NCBI RefSeq assembly: GCF_007991735.1
Contig: NZ_BJYX01000007.1
Location: forward strand, 62,001 to 126,000
From: Terrabacter aerolatus
Lineage (GTDB): Bacteria; Actinomycetota; Actinomycetes; Actinomycetales; Dermatophilaceae
Length of the DNA: 64,000 nt
Direction of reading: 5' to 3'
Shown here: positions 17,624-26,368 of the stretch, piece after piece
Layout: every line of letters starts with the position of its first letter
How positions within the stretch are numbered: position 1 is the first letter of the stretch
The notes under the pieces: generated by a model
Told to the model about the DNA's origin: nothing
Seen by the model: the letters and a program-made list of their open reading frames with translations, nothing else
Databases searched by the model: none
Program-made: the position numbers and the translations under genes

Positions 17624-19685
17624 TGTCTTGACTCACCTGATGCTTGACGGATCTGTGTCACCTGATGCTTGACACTCCGGCTAGGAAACCGAGGTAGCGG
17701 TCCGTGGCCGCTGGCCCTTGATGCTACGCACGGGCTTGGTGCTGGTCCGACGGAAGACACGGGTCTCACCGTCGGCCTCGACGGTCACGGTGCTCTCGGC
17801 GACGTGGACGGTCACGGTCTGGTGCGCGTAGGCCCGGCCGATGGCGAGCTTCTGCCCGGCGACCACGATCACTCCCTCGGTGGAGGCTCGCCGTTGCACG
17901 GTGACCGGCTCGGTCGAGGGCCGGAGCGGCGGCCCGGCCGGGCGGACCCCACGCAGGCCTCGCAACTGCTCGAGCGGGAGCGGGTTCGCCCTGGTGCGCA
18001 GCAGCTCGCGGGTGTCCAGGTCGAACGCCATCAGGGTCTGGCCCTCGATCCGGATCCCGACCTGCCGGCCGCCGAGGATCTCGGCGATCAGGACCTTCCG
18101 CCCGCCCAGGTTGATGCTGCCGAAGCGGGACACGGCACGCTCGAGCTCGACCACCCCATCGGGTTCGAGCGTGGACGGCAGCGGTGGTGGACCGGCAGGG
18201 ACCGCGCCGTGGGCCACGAGGATGGCCAGGTCGTTGATGGACAGGTGGGAGCGGACCGTCTTCACCCGGGTGCCGCCGATGCTCAGGTGGACCATGTCGC
18301 AGTCGATCCAGAACCTCACGCATTGACCGACCCGGGCCGGGCCGAGCCAGAACTGCTGCCCGCGGATCGCCAGGTTCCCCGACGGCCCCACGACCCGCTC
18401 CAGCTCGACCGCATCACCGGGCTGCCTGCCCAGGGTGGGTGCCACCGGGGGTGCTACCGGGGGTGCTACCGGGGGTTCCACTGCGGACTCGTCTGTGGCG
18501 CAGTGGTCCTCATGCGGTCGCGCCGGTTCGGTGACCGCGTCCAGGGCCGGTGGCAGCCACAACGGCAGCACCTCGCGTGCCTCGGTCGGCACCGCGGCGA
18601 ACCGTTCCGCCGGGGTCACGGGCAGCGTGTCGTTCAGGGCTTGGTGCGGCCGGTCGGTGTTGTAGCCGTGCACCCACGCGTCGACGGCGGCCTGGGCCTG
18701 CTCGACCGAGGTGAACGGGCCGGCCTCGTCGAGGAAGTCCGGGCGGAACGTGCCATGGAACCGCTCCACCTTCCCGTTCTGGTTCGGGGAGGCCGGGGCC
18801 GTGAGCCGGTGCCGGATCCCGTTGCGGCGACAGATCTTGTCGAACAACACCTCCCCGTTGCGTGGCCCGTGGGTGCCGAACCGGTCGGTGAACTGCTTGC
18901 CGTTGTCCGTGATGACCTCCTCGGGGACGCCATATCAGCCCAGCGCCTGCGCGAACGCCAGGCACACCGCCCGCCCGGTGGCCCGGTCGACCACGGCGGC
19001 CATCACGCAGTACCGCGAGTGGTCGTCGACGCCGGTGACGATCTTCGCCTCCCGCACCACCCCGGTGACCTCGTCGACCAGCGCGATCCCGCCGACGATG
19101 TCGATCCCCCACAGCTGCATCGGACCCGGCCGCTCGAACCGCACGTACGAGTCCCGAGGACGCTTCCGCGGCCGCGGCGTCACCAGGTCCTTGCGCCGCA
19201 GGATCCGGTTGATCGTCGCCGTCGACGGCACCACCACACCCTCGCTCGACCCCTCACTCGACCACGGGCCCGGTGCCCGCAGCAGCTCCATCCGGATCCG
19301 CTTGGCACCCCACCGCGGATGCTCGCGGCGCATCTCTGCCACCCGTACCTCGACCGACCCGGGCGTCTGGTGCTTGCACCCCGGTGGCCGGTGCGACCGG
19401 TCCGCCAGCCCCGATACTCCCTCGAGCAGGTACCGCGCCACCCACGTGTGCACGCTCTGACGCGATACCCCGGCCTGCGCAGCCACCTCGGTGACCCTCG
19501 CGCCACCCAGCACCGCCCGCACCGCGTCCAGCCGCAGCTCGACCACCGACATCACTACCAGTGCCAATCCCGGCCTCCCTGCCTCGTCGTTGCCCACGGA
19601 GCACCGACGAACAGCGTGGCCGACAACGGCCGGCGTCAAGCATCAGCTGATACACGACTGTCAAGCATCACCCGAGACAGGACAA
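17624..19685 (-). mobile_element. IS481-like insertion sequence with paired end repeats
   Basis: About 2.06 kb between exact 14-bp duplications. The ends match imperfectly (TGTCTTGACTCACC against TGTCCTGTCTCGGG, read inward). Each end has two copies of TGATGCTTGAC exactly 25 bases apart: 17638 and 17663 on the left, and the reverse complements at 19635 and 19660 on the right. These are probably transposase binding sites. The single transposase gene is read leftwards and is interrupted by one stop codon. The intact duplications suggest recent insertion. Confidence 0.85.
17681..19552 (-). pseudogene. IS481-family transposase interrupted by an in-frame TGA
   Basis: An open frame of about 623 codons contains one internal stop at 18937-18935. 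N-terminal helix-turn-helix: VTEVAAQAGVSRQSVHTWVARY. DDE core: Asp in LWGIDIVGG, Asp in TDNGKQF and Glu in GKVERFHGTF, with the stop lying between the first two. The stop is TGA where the context ALG-stop-YGVPEEVITDNG predicts TGG (Trp), so one G-to-A change explains it. A long C-terminal extension (about 250 residues, Val-rich, with an AGQKLAIGRAYAHQTVTVHV segment) follows the core. ATG 19552 is the likely start. Without readthrough the product is inactive. Confidence 0.88.
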
Positions 19686-19699
19686 ACAACTGAGGTGCG
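19686..19699 (+). repeat. target-site duplication, right copy of the IS481-like element
   Basis: Exact match to 17610-17623 (ACAACTGAGGTGCG), directly abutting the right terminus of the insertion sequence. Confidence 0.8.
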
Positions 19700-20240
19700 A
19701 TCCGGTGAGGAGTTTCTGTACTGGCTCAAGCTGCGCCTTCGGCGCAGAAAGGCGCGGGGACCCGCGGCAGGGACCCCGCGCTGCGGGCGGCGCTGGCGCG
19801 CCGTCCTCGCGCACCCCACCGCACGCTTCCTACGAAGACATGGCGGAGCCCGGCCGGGCGGCATCCCTCTCGATGGCCGGCTCGACGATCCGCGGCCAGG
19901 ACTCAGGTGCCTGGACGAGGGAAGCCCCGACCGTCGCCGCTCGGGCGCAGACCCACGGGGGACCACTGCCCACCTCGAGCGCCAGGTGACCGAGACAGCC
20001 CGCGGGGTCGAATTGCTGAAGCGCCTTCTGCGCGGCACCTTGGTGACTCGCCAAGTGCGCGTCACTGCGCAGACCCGCGTGGTTGACGGAGCCATTCGCG
20101 CCACCCACCTCTTTGCCCACCTCTTTCGAGTCGAAGTGACCAGCAGACCCGGCAGGCGATGGAAGAGATCGAGGCCTCGAACACGCTCAGCGCCAAGGAC
20201 TTTCGCGAAGACAACGAGGGCCACCAGAGCCGGACCCAAA
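19700..20240. other. gene-free relic DNA before attR
   Basis: No gene I can support. Around 20079-20135 the sequence resembles the end of the intact integrase gene and its flank: GTGGTTGACG and CACCCACCTCTTTGCCCACCT, against GTGCTTGACG and CACCCACTTCTTTGCCCACCT at 8474-8522. This suggests yet another trace of an integrase 3' end. Open frames here have no ribosome sites. Confidence 0.5.
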
Positions 20241-20281
20241 AGGCGGTTAGGGGTTCGAGTCCCCTCGCCAACTCTCTGACC
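20241..20281 (+). repeat. attR, right copy of the 41-bp att core
   Basis: The 41 bases match 8424-8464 except for A at 20271 where attL has G. This lone T-arm fragment has no tRNA 5' half, which is what the distal junction of a tRNA-integrated element looks like. The chromosome resumes just beyond it. Confidence 0.92.
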
Positions 20282-20404
20282 TTCGGGATGCGTGGGGCGA
20301 GTCCCGCCCCCGATCGAGTCCACCGCTCCGCCCCACCCTTCTCGGCCGTGGCGAGGTCACGGAGCACTGAGGCGGGTCGGGGCGCACTGCATCGGTGTCG
20401 CTCG

Positions 20405-21034
20405 TCAGGCCAAGGCGGCTCGCAGGGCGGCGAGGAGGTCGTTCGCGGCCTTCTCGGACGGCGCCTCGACCTCGAACACCCACGATCCGGTGGTGGATGC
20501 CACCGCCGCCACGACCGCCTGGTACGGCGGTTCGCCCTCGGCGGTGAGCCAGAGCAGGGGCTCGCCCGGCGTGCTGTGGCTCGTCACGGTGAAGTCGCCG
20601 GGGTGGCCGGCTACCAGGTGGGGCCAGAACTGCGCCATGGTGATGCCCTGGCCGGCCGCCTCCATGAGAGGTTGCGTTTCGAGCCCGGTCCCGTCTGCGT
20701 AGTCCACCGCGGTCGCGGTGCGCTTGGTCACGCGGCGCCCGTCCAGCGTCGGGGGTAGCCTCCCGAGCACCGTCGCGACGGCCGTGGCGGTGGCGGGTAG
20801 CTTCGCCGGGTCGATCCCCGCCAAGACCGGGCCCAGCCGGTTCGACGTCGATCCGCCGACCCGCGGTGCGATCGACGTGGTCGGTGTGCTCGAAGCGCGC
20901 GGGGGGCCGGTGCTGCCTCCTGTGCCCAGGGTGTCGCTGCCGCCGGTGGCCACCCCGGCAGCCGTTGTCCCGCAGGCCGCCAGTGCCCCCGCTGCCAGAA
21001 CCACCGCCAGCAGCGCTGCTGCTCGTGCGCCCAT
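20405..21034 (-). CDS. lipoprotein of unknown function
   Basis: A 209-residue protein starting at ATG 21034. A short hydrophobic signal ends in the lipobox LAAC (Cys at residue 21). A Gly/Thr/Ser-rich linker (about 22-58) leads to a folded part (about 65-205) containing KLPATATAVATVLGRLPPTLDG and the GEPPYQAVVAAVASTTGSWVFEVEAPSEKAANDLLAALRAALA C-terminus as two segments. No enzymatic motif is seen and the family is not recognised. It would be tethered to the outer membrane leaflet. It is the first gene beyond the att site and is divergent from the membrane-protein gene at 21264. Confidence 0.75.
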   Translation of the reverse strand: MGARAAALLAVVLAAGALAACGTTAAGVATGGSDTLGTGGSTGPPRASSTPTTSIAPRVGGSTSNRLGPVLAGIDPAKLPATATAVATVLGRLPPTLDGRRVTKRTATAVDYADGTGLETQPLMEAAGQGITMAQFWPHLVAGHPGDFTVTSHSTPGEPLLWLTAEGEPPYQAVVAAVASTTGSWVFEVEAPSEKAANDLLAALRAALA

Positions 21035-21263
21035 CAGACCCCCTAGGTGTGAACGTCAGTGTCGTCCATGCTCTCGTCCGGCCGCTCGGCAATGCCGTGT
21101 TCACGCTCCTGCTGCGTGGGGAAGTCCGCACACTCAACGCGAGGAGCGTCGGTACCGGCACACTGGGCGGTCCGGGCGGGGCCGACCGGCAACCTGCCAC
21201 CACCCTCGAGCGCGCCGGCACCGTCGGACGCACCGCAGGACTCGACACCAGGAGACCGTCCGT

Positions 21264-22076
21264 ATGACCTACGCCGCCCCCTACGTCCTAACGACCTGCG
21301 TGCTCGCGCTCGTCATGACCGCCGCGACGTGGCGTCCCACCGCTGGGCAGGGTGCACTGCTGATCACCGGTCCCCTCGTGACCGTGGCCGCACTCGTGGG
21401 CCCCGCCTGGGGTGTGCTCGGACTGCTGGGCATCGTGGTCGTGCCCTTCGGGTATCTGCTGGTGCCCGCGGTCCTGCCGTGGTCCAGGCCGTGGGCCAGC
21501 TGGGCGGTGCCGGCGACCGTGGTGGTCGACTGCGCGATCCTCGCGGCAGCACCCCGCATCGAGGGGAGGCTGTTCACGCTGCCCTTGATCTTTGCGCTCG
21601 TCGCGATGGTCCGCGCGATCGTCCAGCTGCACTGGACCGGCGTACCCGCCACGACGGAACCGGTCGGCCGCGGTATCCGCCCGGGTGCCGCGCGCGCCGT
21701 CGTCGTGGTCGTCACCCTCCAGGGGGCGGCCGCGCTGTTGATGGGGACCTTGGGCGCCGCGGTGCTGCTCGGCCCGCGCGCGAACACCGGTAGCACCAAC
21801 GGCATGGCGATGCTGGGGTCGGACCTGGCACTGCTTGTCGCGGGCGTCGCCGGCGCAGTCGCAGCCATGTTCTTCGGGCTGGCGATCGGTCTTCGCCGCC
21901 GGTACGGCGACTTCCGGTTCGTCTTCACGATCGTGCAGGTCATCGCCCTCGTGCTGTGCGTGTGGGCGGGGCACGGGTTCTGGGTCTGGGGCGCCGCAGC
22001 ATGGGTGGCTGCCACCGTCGCCCTCGCCTACGCCGGCGCCGGCGGACGGCCGGCATCGACCACCACCGCGCGCTGA
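21264..22076 (+). CDS. multi-span membrane protein of unknown function
   Basis: A 270-residue integral membrane protein with about eight predicted spans. Examples are YVLTTCVLALVMTAATW, a long stretch around LLITGPLVTVAALVGPAW, VLGLLGIVVVPFGYLL, LLVAGVAGAVAAMFFGLAIG and VIALVLCVWAGHGFWVW. No transporter or enzyme motif was recognised. AGGAG lies 8 bases before ATG 21264. It is divergent from the lipoprotein gene and shares its upstream region. Confidence 0.7.
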   Translation: MTYAAPYVLTTCVLALVMTAATWRPTAGQGALLITGPLVTVAALVGPAWGVLGLLGIVVVPFGYLLVPAVLPWSRPWASWAVPATVVVDCAILAAAPRIEGRLFTLPLIFALVAMVRAIVQLHWTGVPATTEPVGRGIRPGAARAVVVVVTLQGAAALLMGTLGAAVLLGPRANTGSTNGMAMLGSDLALLVAGVAGAVAAMFFGLAIGLRRRYGDFRFVFTIVQVIALVLCVWAGHGFWVWGAAAWVAATVALAYAGAGGRPASTTTAR

Positions 22077-22188
22077 CCTCGACGGGTGCACCACGCTCGG
22101 CGGCGGGCGGGGCCCGGTCTCACGTCCCGGAGACGAGCGCCACGCGAACCTCGTGACATCCGGCACGTCGCTTCTGCGCGGACCGGCT

Positions 22189-22440
22189 CTACGTGTCGGC
22201 CAGACGCGAGATCTTGACGAGAAGCCCGATCTCAACGGTGATGAAGGCCACGGCTACAGCCCAGAAGGTTGGCCAGGCCTGGCGTGAGAGCACTGCAATG
22301 GAGCTCGCGAACACGGCTACCAGCGCCGCCATCACCGCCGCGAGACGTGCGCGCCTCTTCCGGTTGTCGTGCGCTGGAGTCAAAGGTTGGGGCACCGCTG
22401 TAGCCCTTCGGTCCGGAACGTCGGATACGCCATCATCCAC
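22189..22440 (-). CDS. small two-span membrane protein, hypothetical
   Basis: Up to 83 residues from GTG 22440. After a basic, Pro-rich start, two hydrophobic segments are visible (RLAAVMAALVAVFASSIAVLS and WPTFWAVAVAFITVEIGLLV), and the protein ends KISRLADT. No convincing ribosome site precedes the GTG, and a later ATG at about 22326 is possible. It could be real or an accidental frame. It lies between two convergent genes. Confidence 0.4.
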   Translation of the reverse strand: MDDGVSDVPDRRATAVPQPLTPAHDNRKRRARLAAVMAALVAVFASSIAVLSRQAWPTFWAVAVAFITVEIGLLVKISRLADT

Positions 22441-22499
22441 GACACTGGCGATGAGGCACTGGAGAACGCCACGTGCACCGGGTCCGGACCGACGGGCGG

Positions 22500-24008
22500 T
22501 CAGGGGTGCGAGGCCGCTCCCCGGCTCTCCGCTCCGACGGGCCCGTCGTGTCGCGCGCCGCCGCGTCGATCCCGAGCGGCTGCGGCCACCGTCCGCCGCT
22601 CGTAGGGGGCGAGGTCGAACGTGGCGAACCGCTCGCGGAACTCCGTGGCCCGTCCGGGCCACAGCAGGCTCTGGCGGCCGTTGCGCGGGTCGGTGTACCA
22701 GTTCGAGCAGCCGGAGGTCCAGGGCTTGCCGACGCTCCGCACGGCCATCTCCTGCGCGTAGCGGTCCTCGGCGGCGGCCGACACCTCGAGGGCGACGCCG
22801 GGTGGGGTCTGGCGCAGGGCGCCGAGGACGTAGTCGATCTGCGCCTCGATCATCAGCACGGCGGAGTTGTGGCTGAGGCTCGCGTTGGGACCGTCGAGGA
22901 TGTACATGTTCGGGAAGTCGTGGACGGCGGTCGAGGCATAGGCCTGCATCCCGGCAACCCAGTGCTCGTCGAGCGTGCTGCCGGTCCTGCCCCGGACGAG
23001 ACCGGCATACGGCTGGCGGGTGGTGTGGAAGCCGGTGGCCAGGATGACCACGTCGACCTCGTGGCGGTCGCGGTCGGTCAGGACGGCGTCCGGTTCGAAA
23101 CTGGACAGCGGTCCTTGCACCGTGACGTGGGGCAGCGCGGCGGCAGGGTAGTAGTCGTCGGAGAAGAGCACCCGCTTGCAGCCGAACTCGTGGCGCGGGG
23201 TGAGCCGGGCCCTCAGGGCGGGATCGCCGACCTGGTCGGTCAGGTGCCGCAGGGCGCGTGCCCTCGCCTCCTGTCGGGCCCCGAGGTCGCCGACCCTGGC
23301 GTCGTAGAGCCGCTCCGCCTCGGCGAACAGGTCGGCCCGCAGGGCAGCGAGCACGTCGGGCTGCTCGGCGAAGCGGGCCTGCTCGACCGCGCCGTACGCG
23401 ACGTCACCGCGCGGCAGGACGTAGGGCGCGCTGCGCTGCAGGACCACGACCGACCGCGCACGGGCAGCCACGTCCGGCAGCAGCTGGATGCCCGACGCGC
23501 CGGTGCCGACAACGGCGACGCGGGCACCGTCCAGGTCCACCGAGTGGTCCCACGCGGACGAGTGGAAGACCGGGCCTGCGAACCGGCCCGGCACCTCCGG
23601 GAGTCGGGGCGCGGTGAGCCGTCCAGCGGCCAGCACGAGCACGTCTGCACTCACAGGTCCCGCGGAGGTCGTGAGGTGCCAGCCCGTGCCGGACCAGACG
23701 GCCGACTCGACGTTCGTGCCGAGACGCAGGTGCTCGCGGACGGGCTCGGCAGCGCGCTCGAGGTAGTCACGGATCTCACCACCCCGCGCGAAGCGGCTGG
23801 AGAACGACGGGTTCGGCAAGAAGGAGAAGCAGTAGAGGTGGGCAGGGACGTCGCAGCGGACCCCGGGGTAGGTGTTGTCCCGCCACGTGCCGCCGACGGC
23901 CGGGGCCCGCTCGAGGACGACGAAGGAGTCCTCGCCCTCGGCCTGCAGGCGCAGCGCTGCTCCCAGACCGGCGAAGCCGGCTCCGACGATCGCGACGCGC
24001 ACCCTCAC
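22500..24008 (-). CDS. Baeyer-Villiger-type FAD/NADPH monooxygenase
   Basis: A 502-residue class B flavin monooxygenase. It has the N-terminal FAD Rossmann motif GAGFAGLGAA, VGGTWRDNTYPGVRCD, the Baeyer-Villiger fingerprint FAGPVFHSSAWD (pattern FxGxxxHxxxWD), the second (NADPH) Rossmann motif VVGTGASGIQ, and ATGFHT. Such enzymes insert one oxygen atom from O2 into ketones, turning them into esters or lactones. The start is GTG 24008, 10 bases behind the stop of the CofG/CofH-like gene, with GTGAGGA as ribosome site, so the two are co-transcribed and perhaps work on one pathway. The C-terminal 30 residues (charged, Gly/Ala-rich) look disordered. The substrate is unknown. Confidence 0.88.
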   Translation of the reverse strand: MRVRVAIVGAGFAGLGAALRLQAEGEDSFVVLERAPAVGGTWRDNTYPGVRCDVPAHLYCFSFLPNPSFSSRFARGGEIRDYLERAAEPVREHLRLGTNVESAVWSGTGWHLTTSAGPVSADVLVLAAGRLTAPRLPEVPGRFAGPVFHSSAWDHSVDLDGARVAVVGTGASGIQLLPDVAARARSVVVLQRSAPYVLPRGDVAYGAVEQARFAEQPDVLAALRADLFAEAERLYDARVGDLGARQEARARALRHLTDQVGDPALRARLTPRHEFGCKRVLFSDDYYPAAALPHVTVQGPLSSFEPDAVLTDRDRHEVDVVILATGFHTTRQPYAGLVRGRTGSTLDEHWVAGMQAYASTAVHDFPNMYILDGPNASLSHNSAVLMIEAQIDYVLGALRQTPPGVALEVSAAAEDRYAQEMAVRSVGKPWTSGCSNWYTDPRNGRQSLLWPGRATEFRERFATFDLAPYERRTVAAAARDRRGGARHDGPVGAESRGAASHP

Positions 24009-24018
24009 CCGCGCGTCC

Positions 24019-26202
24019 TCACCGGGCCGAGGTGCCGGCATACGTCGTCGTGCGCAGCCGGAGGGTGCGACCGAGCGTGCGCGCCAGCTGACGCGCAGTC
24101 TCGACCGGGAGCTCACGCCCGAACTCGACTCCCGCCTCGGGGAGCACGCGACCGTCCAGGAGGGTGCCTCCGAGGTCATCGGCGCCGGAGCGGAGGGCGG
24201 CGACGGCGCCCTCGAGACCGAGGCGGGTCCAGGGGGCCTGGTGGTGGTTGATGCTGCCGTGCAGCATGAGCCGGGCGACGGCGTGGACGGCGCGCGCGTC
24301 GTCCTGGTCCACGGTCGCACCGGGCAGGGGCATCGGCACGAACTCGGTGAAGCCACCGGTCTCGGCCTGGAGCGCACGCAGGCGCCGCAGGTGCGCCACT
24401 CGTTGGGCGGGGGTCTCGCCGTGGCCGTAGAACATCACCGACGTCGACCGGAGTCCTAGGCCGTGGGCGGCCCGGATGGCCTCGAGCCACCGGTCGACCG
24501 GGAGGTCGCCGGGGAACGCCCGCGCGCGGTACGCCTCGTCGAGGAGCTTGACCCCGGTGCCGGGCACGGTGTCGACCCCGGCTGCGGCGAGGGCCCGGAG
24601 GTGCTCGTCGAGACTGCGGCCGGTCCGGCGCGCTCCGTCGACGACGTCTGCCGGCCGGAACGCGTGCAGGTGGATGTCGGGGGCGCCGCGCTTGGCGGCC
24701 GCGGCAAGCTGCTCGTAGACGTCGTCGGGGGCGTGGCCCGGTGCCGTGCCCTGGATGCAGATCTCGGTGGCCCCGAGGTCCCAGGCGTCCGTGGCGACGC
24801 GCTCGACGAGGTCCGGGTCGGCGCAGACGTCGGACCCGAGGTTGCGGTTGACGACGAGGCTCACGGTCGCACCGACGACCGAGCGCCTCAGGTCGTCGGC
24901 CAGGGCCGCGAGCCGGTCGAGCTCGTCGCCGCGGGCCCCGAGGAGCGCGGCGTAGTCGGCGTCGGTCAGGCCGGTCGGGTCGGCAGCGGCCCGGCCCACC
25001 GGGTCCCCGGCGACGGCCCGTGGACTGCGCACGGCAGCCACCGGGCGTGGTCGGTGCGACGCCGTGGTGGCGCTCGCGGCGAGCACGACGTCGTGCAGCC
25101 CGGAGTCGATCCAGCGGTCGCGGTCGTCGATGTACGGCTGGTGGACGGTGAGCCGTTGGCGCAAGGTGAAGCCCGACTCGCGGGTGAGCCGCTCGAGGTC
25201 GTCGAGGCGGGGCCATGGCCGTTCGGGGTTCACGTGGTCCGCCGTCAAGGGGCTCACCCCGCCCCAGTCGTCGACTCCTGCCGCGAGGAGGGAGGCCAGC
25301 TCGGCGGGGTCGCTGAGATTGGGCGGGGCCTGGATCCGCATGTCGGCTCCGAGGACGAGACGCGCGGTGGCCACGGTCGCGAGGTACTCGTCGGCGCCGG
25401 CGTCGTCGACGTCCTGCATCGCGGTCGCCGGCTTGGCGCGGAAGTTCTGGATGATGACCTCCTGCACGTGACCGTGTCGCTCGTGCACGTCGCGCAGGGC
25501 GATCAGCGACTCGGCGCGGTCCTCGAGGGACTCACCGATGCCGACGAGCAGGCCGGTGGTGAAGGGGACCCGGGCGCGTCCGGCGTCCTCGAGCACGGCC
25601 AGGCGCACCTCGGGGTCCTTGTCCGGAGAGCCGAAGTGCGCCCCTCCCGGTCGCTCGAAGATCTCGCGCGACGTCGTCTCCAGCATCATCCCCATGGAGG
25701 GCGCCGTCGGGCGCAGGGCCTGGAGCTCGGCCAGGCTCAGCACCCCCGGGTTCAGGTGGGACAGGAGCCCCGTCTCGGCGGTGATCCGACGGGCCAGGTG
25801 GCCGACGTAGTCCACCGTCGAGGCGAAGCCGTGCTCGGAGAGCCACTCGCGAGCCACGCCCCATCGGTCCTCGGGGCGATCGCCCAGCGTCAGCAGGGCC
25901 TCCCTGCACCCCAGGGCGGCCCCCTGGTGCGCGACCGCCAGGACCTGCTCCTCGGAGAGGTAGGCGGACAGGCCCTTCGTGGCCAGCTTGGCCGGGGTGT
26001 CGACGAACGTGCAGTAGTGGCACCGGTCCCGACACAGCGTCGTGACGGGGATGAACACCTTGGGCGAGTAGGTGACCACCCGTTCGCGCCCCGCCCGACG
26101 CAGTCCCTCGTCACGGAGCCGGCCGGCGTCGGCGACGAGAGCCTCGAGCGCCTCCCCACGAGCCGACAGCAGGTCGACCAGCTCAGCGACCCCTCGAGGC
26201 AC
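24019..26202 (-). CDS. FbiC-like CofG/CofH fusion with a degenerate CofH half
   Basis: A 727-residue protein with the architecture of FO synthase (FbiC), which builds the deazaflavin core of coenzyme F420 from tyrosine and a ribityl-aminouracil. The CofG half (about 40-380) is intact, with the radical-SAM cluster motif CRDRCHYC at residues 57-64. The CofH half starts VSLVVNRNLGSDVC near residue 430, but the region that should carry its own CxxxCxxC is missing and runs straight to DPDLVERVATDAWDLGATEICIQG. FbiC proteins are usually about 840-860 residues, so about 110 are gone in total. GTG 26202 follows GGGAG. It is either a diverged paralogue needing a separate CofH, or a new function. Confidence 0.85.
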   Translation of the reverse strand: MPRGVAELVDLLSARGEALEALVADAGRLRDEGLRRAGRERVVTYSPKVFIPVTTLCRDRCHYCTFVDTPAKLATKGLSAYLSEEQVLAVAHQGAALGCREALLTLGDRPEDRWGVAREWLSEHGFASTVDYVGHLARRITAETGLLSHLNPGVLSLAELQALRPTAPSMGMMLETTSREIFERPGGAHFGSPDKDPEVRLAVLEDAGRARVPFTTGLLVGIGESLEDRAESLIALRDVHERHGHVQEVIIQNFRAKPATAMQDVDDAGADEYLATVATARLVLGADMRIQAPPNLSDPAELASLLAAGVDDWGGVSPLTADHVNPERPWPRLDDLERLTRESGFTLRQRLTVHQPYIDDRDRWIDSGLHDVVLAASATTASHRPRPVAAVRSPRAVAGDPVGRAAADPTGLTDADYAALLGARGDELDRLAALADDLRRSVVGATVSLVVNRNLGSDVCADPDLVERVATDAWDLGATEICIQGTAPGHAPDDVYEQLAAAAKRGAPDIHLHAFRPADVVDGARRTGRSLDEHLRALAAAGVDTVPGTGVKLLDEAYRARAFPGDLPVDRWLEAIRAAHGLGLRSTSVMFYGHGETPAQRVAHLRRLRALQAETGGFTEFVPMPLPGATVDQDDARAVHAVARLMLHGSINHHQAPWTRLGLEGAVAALRSGADDLGGTLLDGRVLPEAGVEFGRELPVETARQLARTLGRTLRLRTTTYAGTSAR

Positions 26203-26368
26203 CCGACTTCTCCCTTCACGCGAACGACCCGGAGCCGTGACGGTTCAGGGCGGCGGTAGGCATCCATTCCACACCATCCGGCGGGCGGGGCTCGGGCGGG
26301 TTCGCGACGCGGGATCCCGCGCGCTGCCGGGTCCGCGTCCACCGGCTCCGCTCACGCCGGCCACGTGC

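Larger units (their letters stand above)
8424..20281. mobile_element. tRNA-Thr integrated element, degraded AICE-like (pSAM2-type) plus relics
   Basis: Bounded by a 41-bp direct repeat (8424-8464 and 20241-20281) in the 3' end of tRNA-Thr. The left end carries integrase, excisionase and a RepSA-type replication initiator in the order typical of actinomycete integrative and conjugative elements. No FtsK/TraB-like transfer gene or spread gene is seen, and the initiator is frameshifted, so self-transfer is probably lost. Cargo follows: TadE/TadG-like proteins, a zinc-ribbon membrane protein, a secreted protein and a lipoprotein. From 17.1 kb onward the region contains a second att-like site, an integrase relic and an IS481-like insertion. 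The CGGCATAC word common elsewhere in the window is absent here. Confidence 0.85.

Noticed and set aside
19661-20323. 220-codon open frame across attR
   Set aside because: It runs through the tRNA fragment and relic DNA, is Arg/Ser/Pro-rich and lacks a ribosome site.
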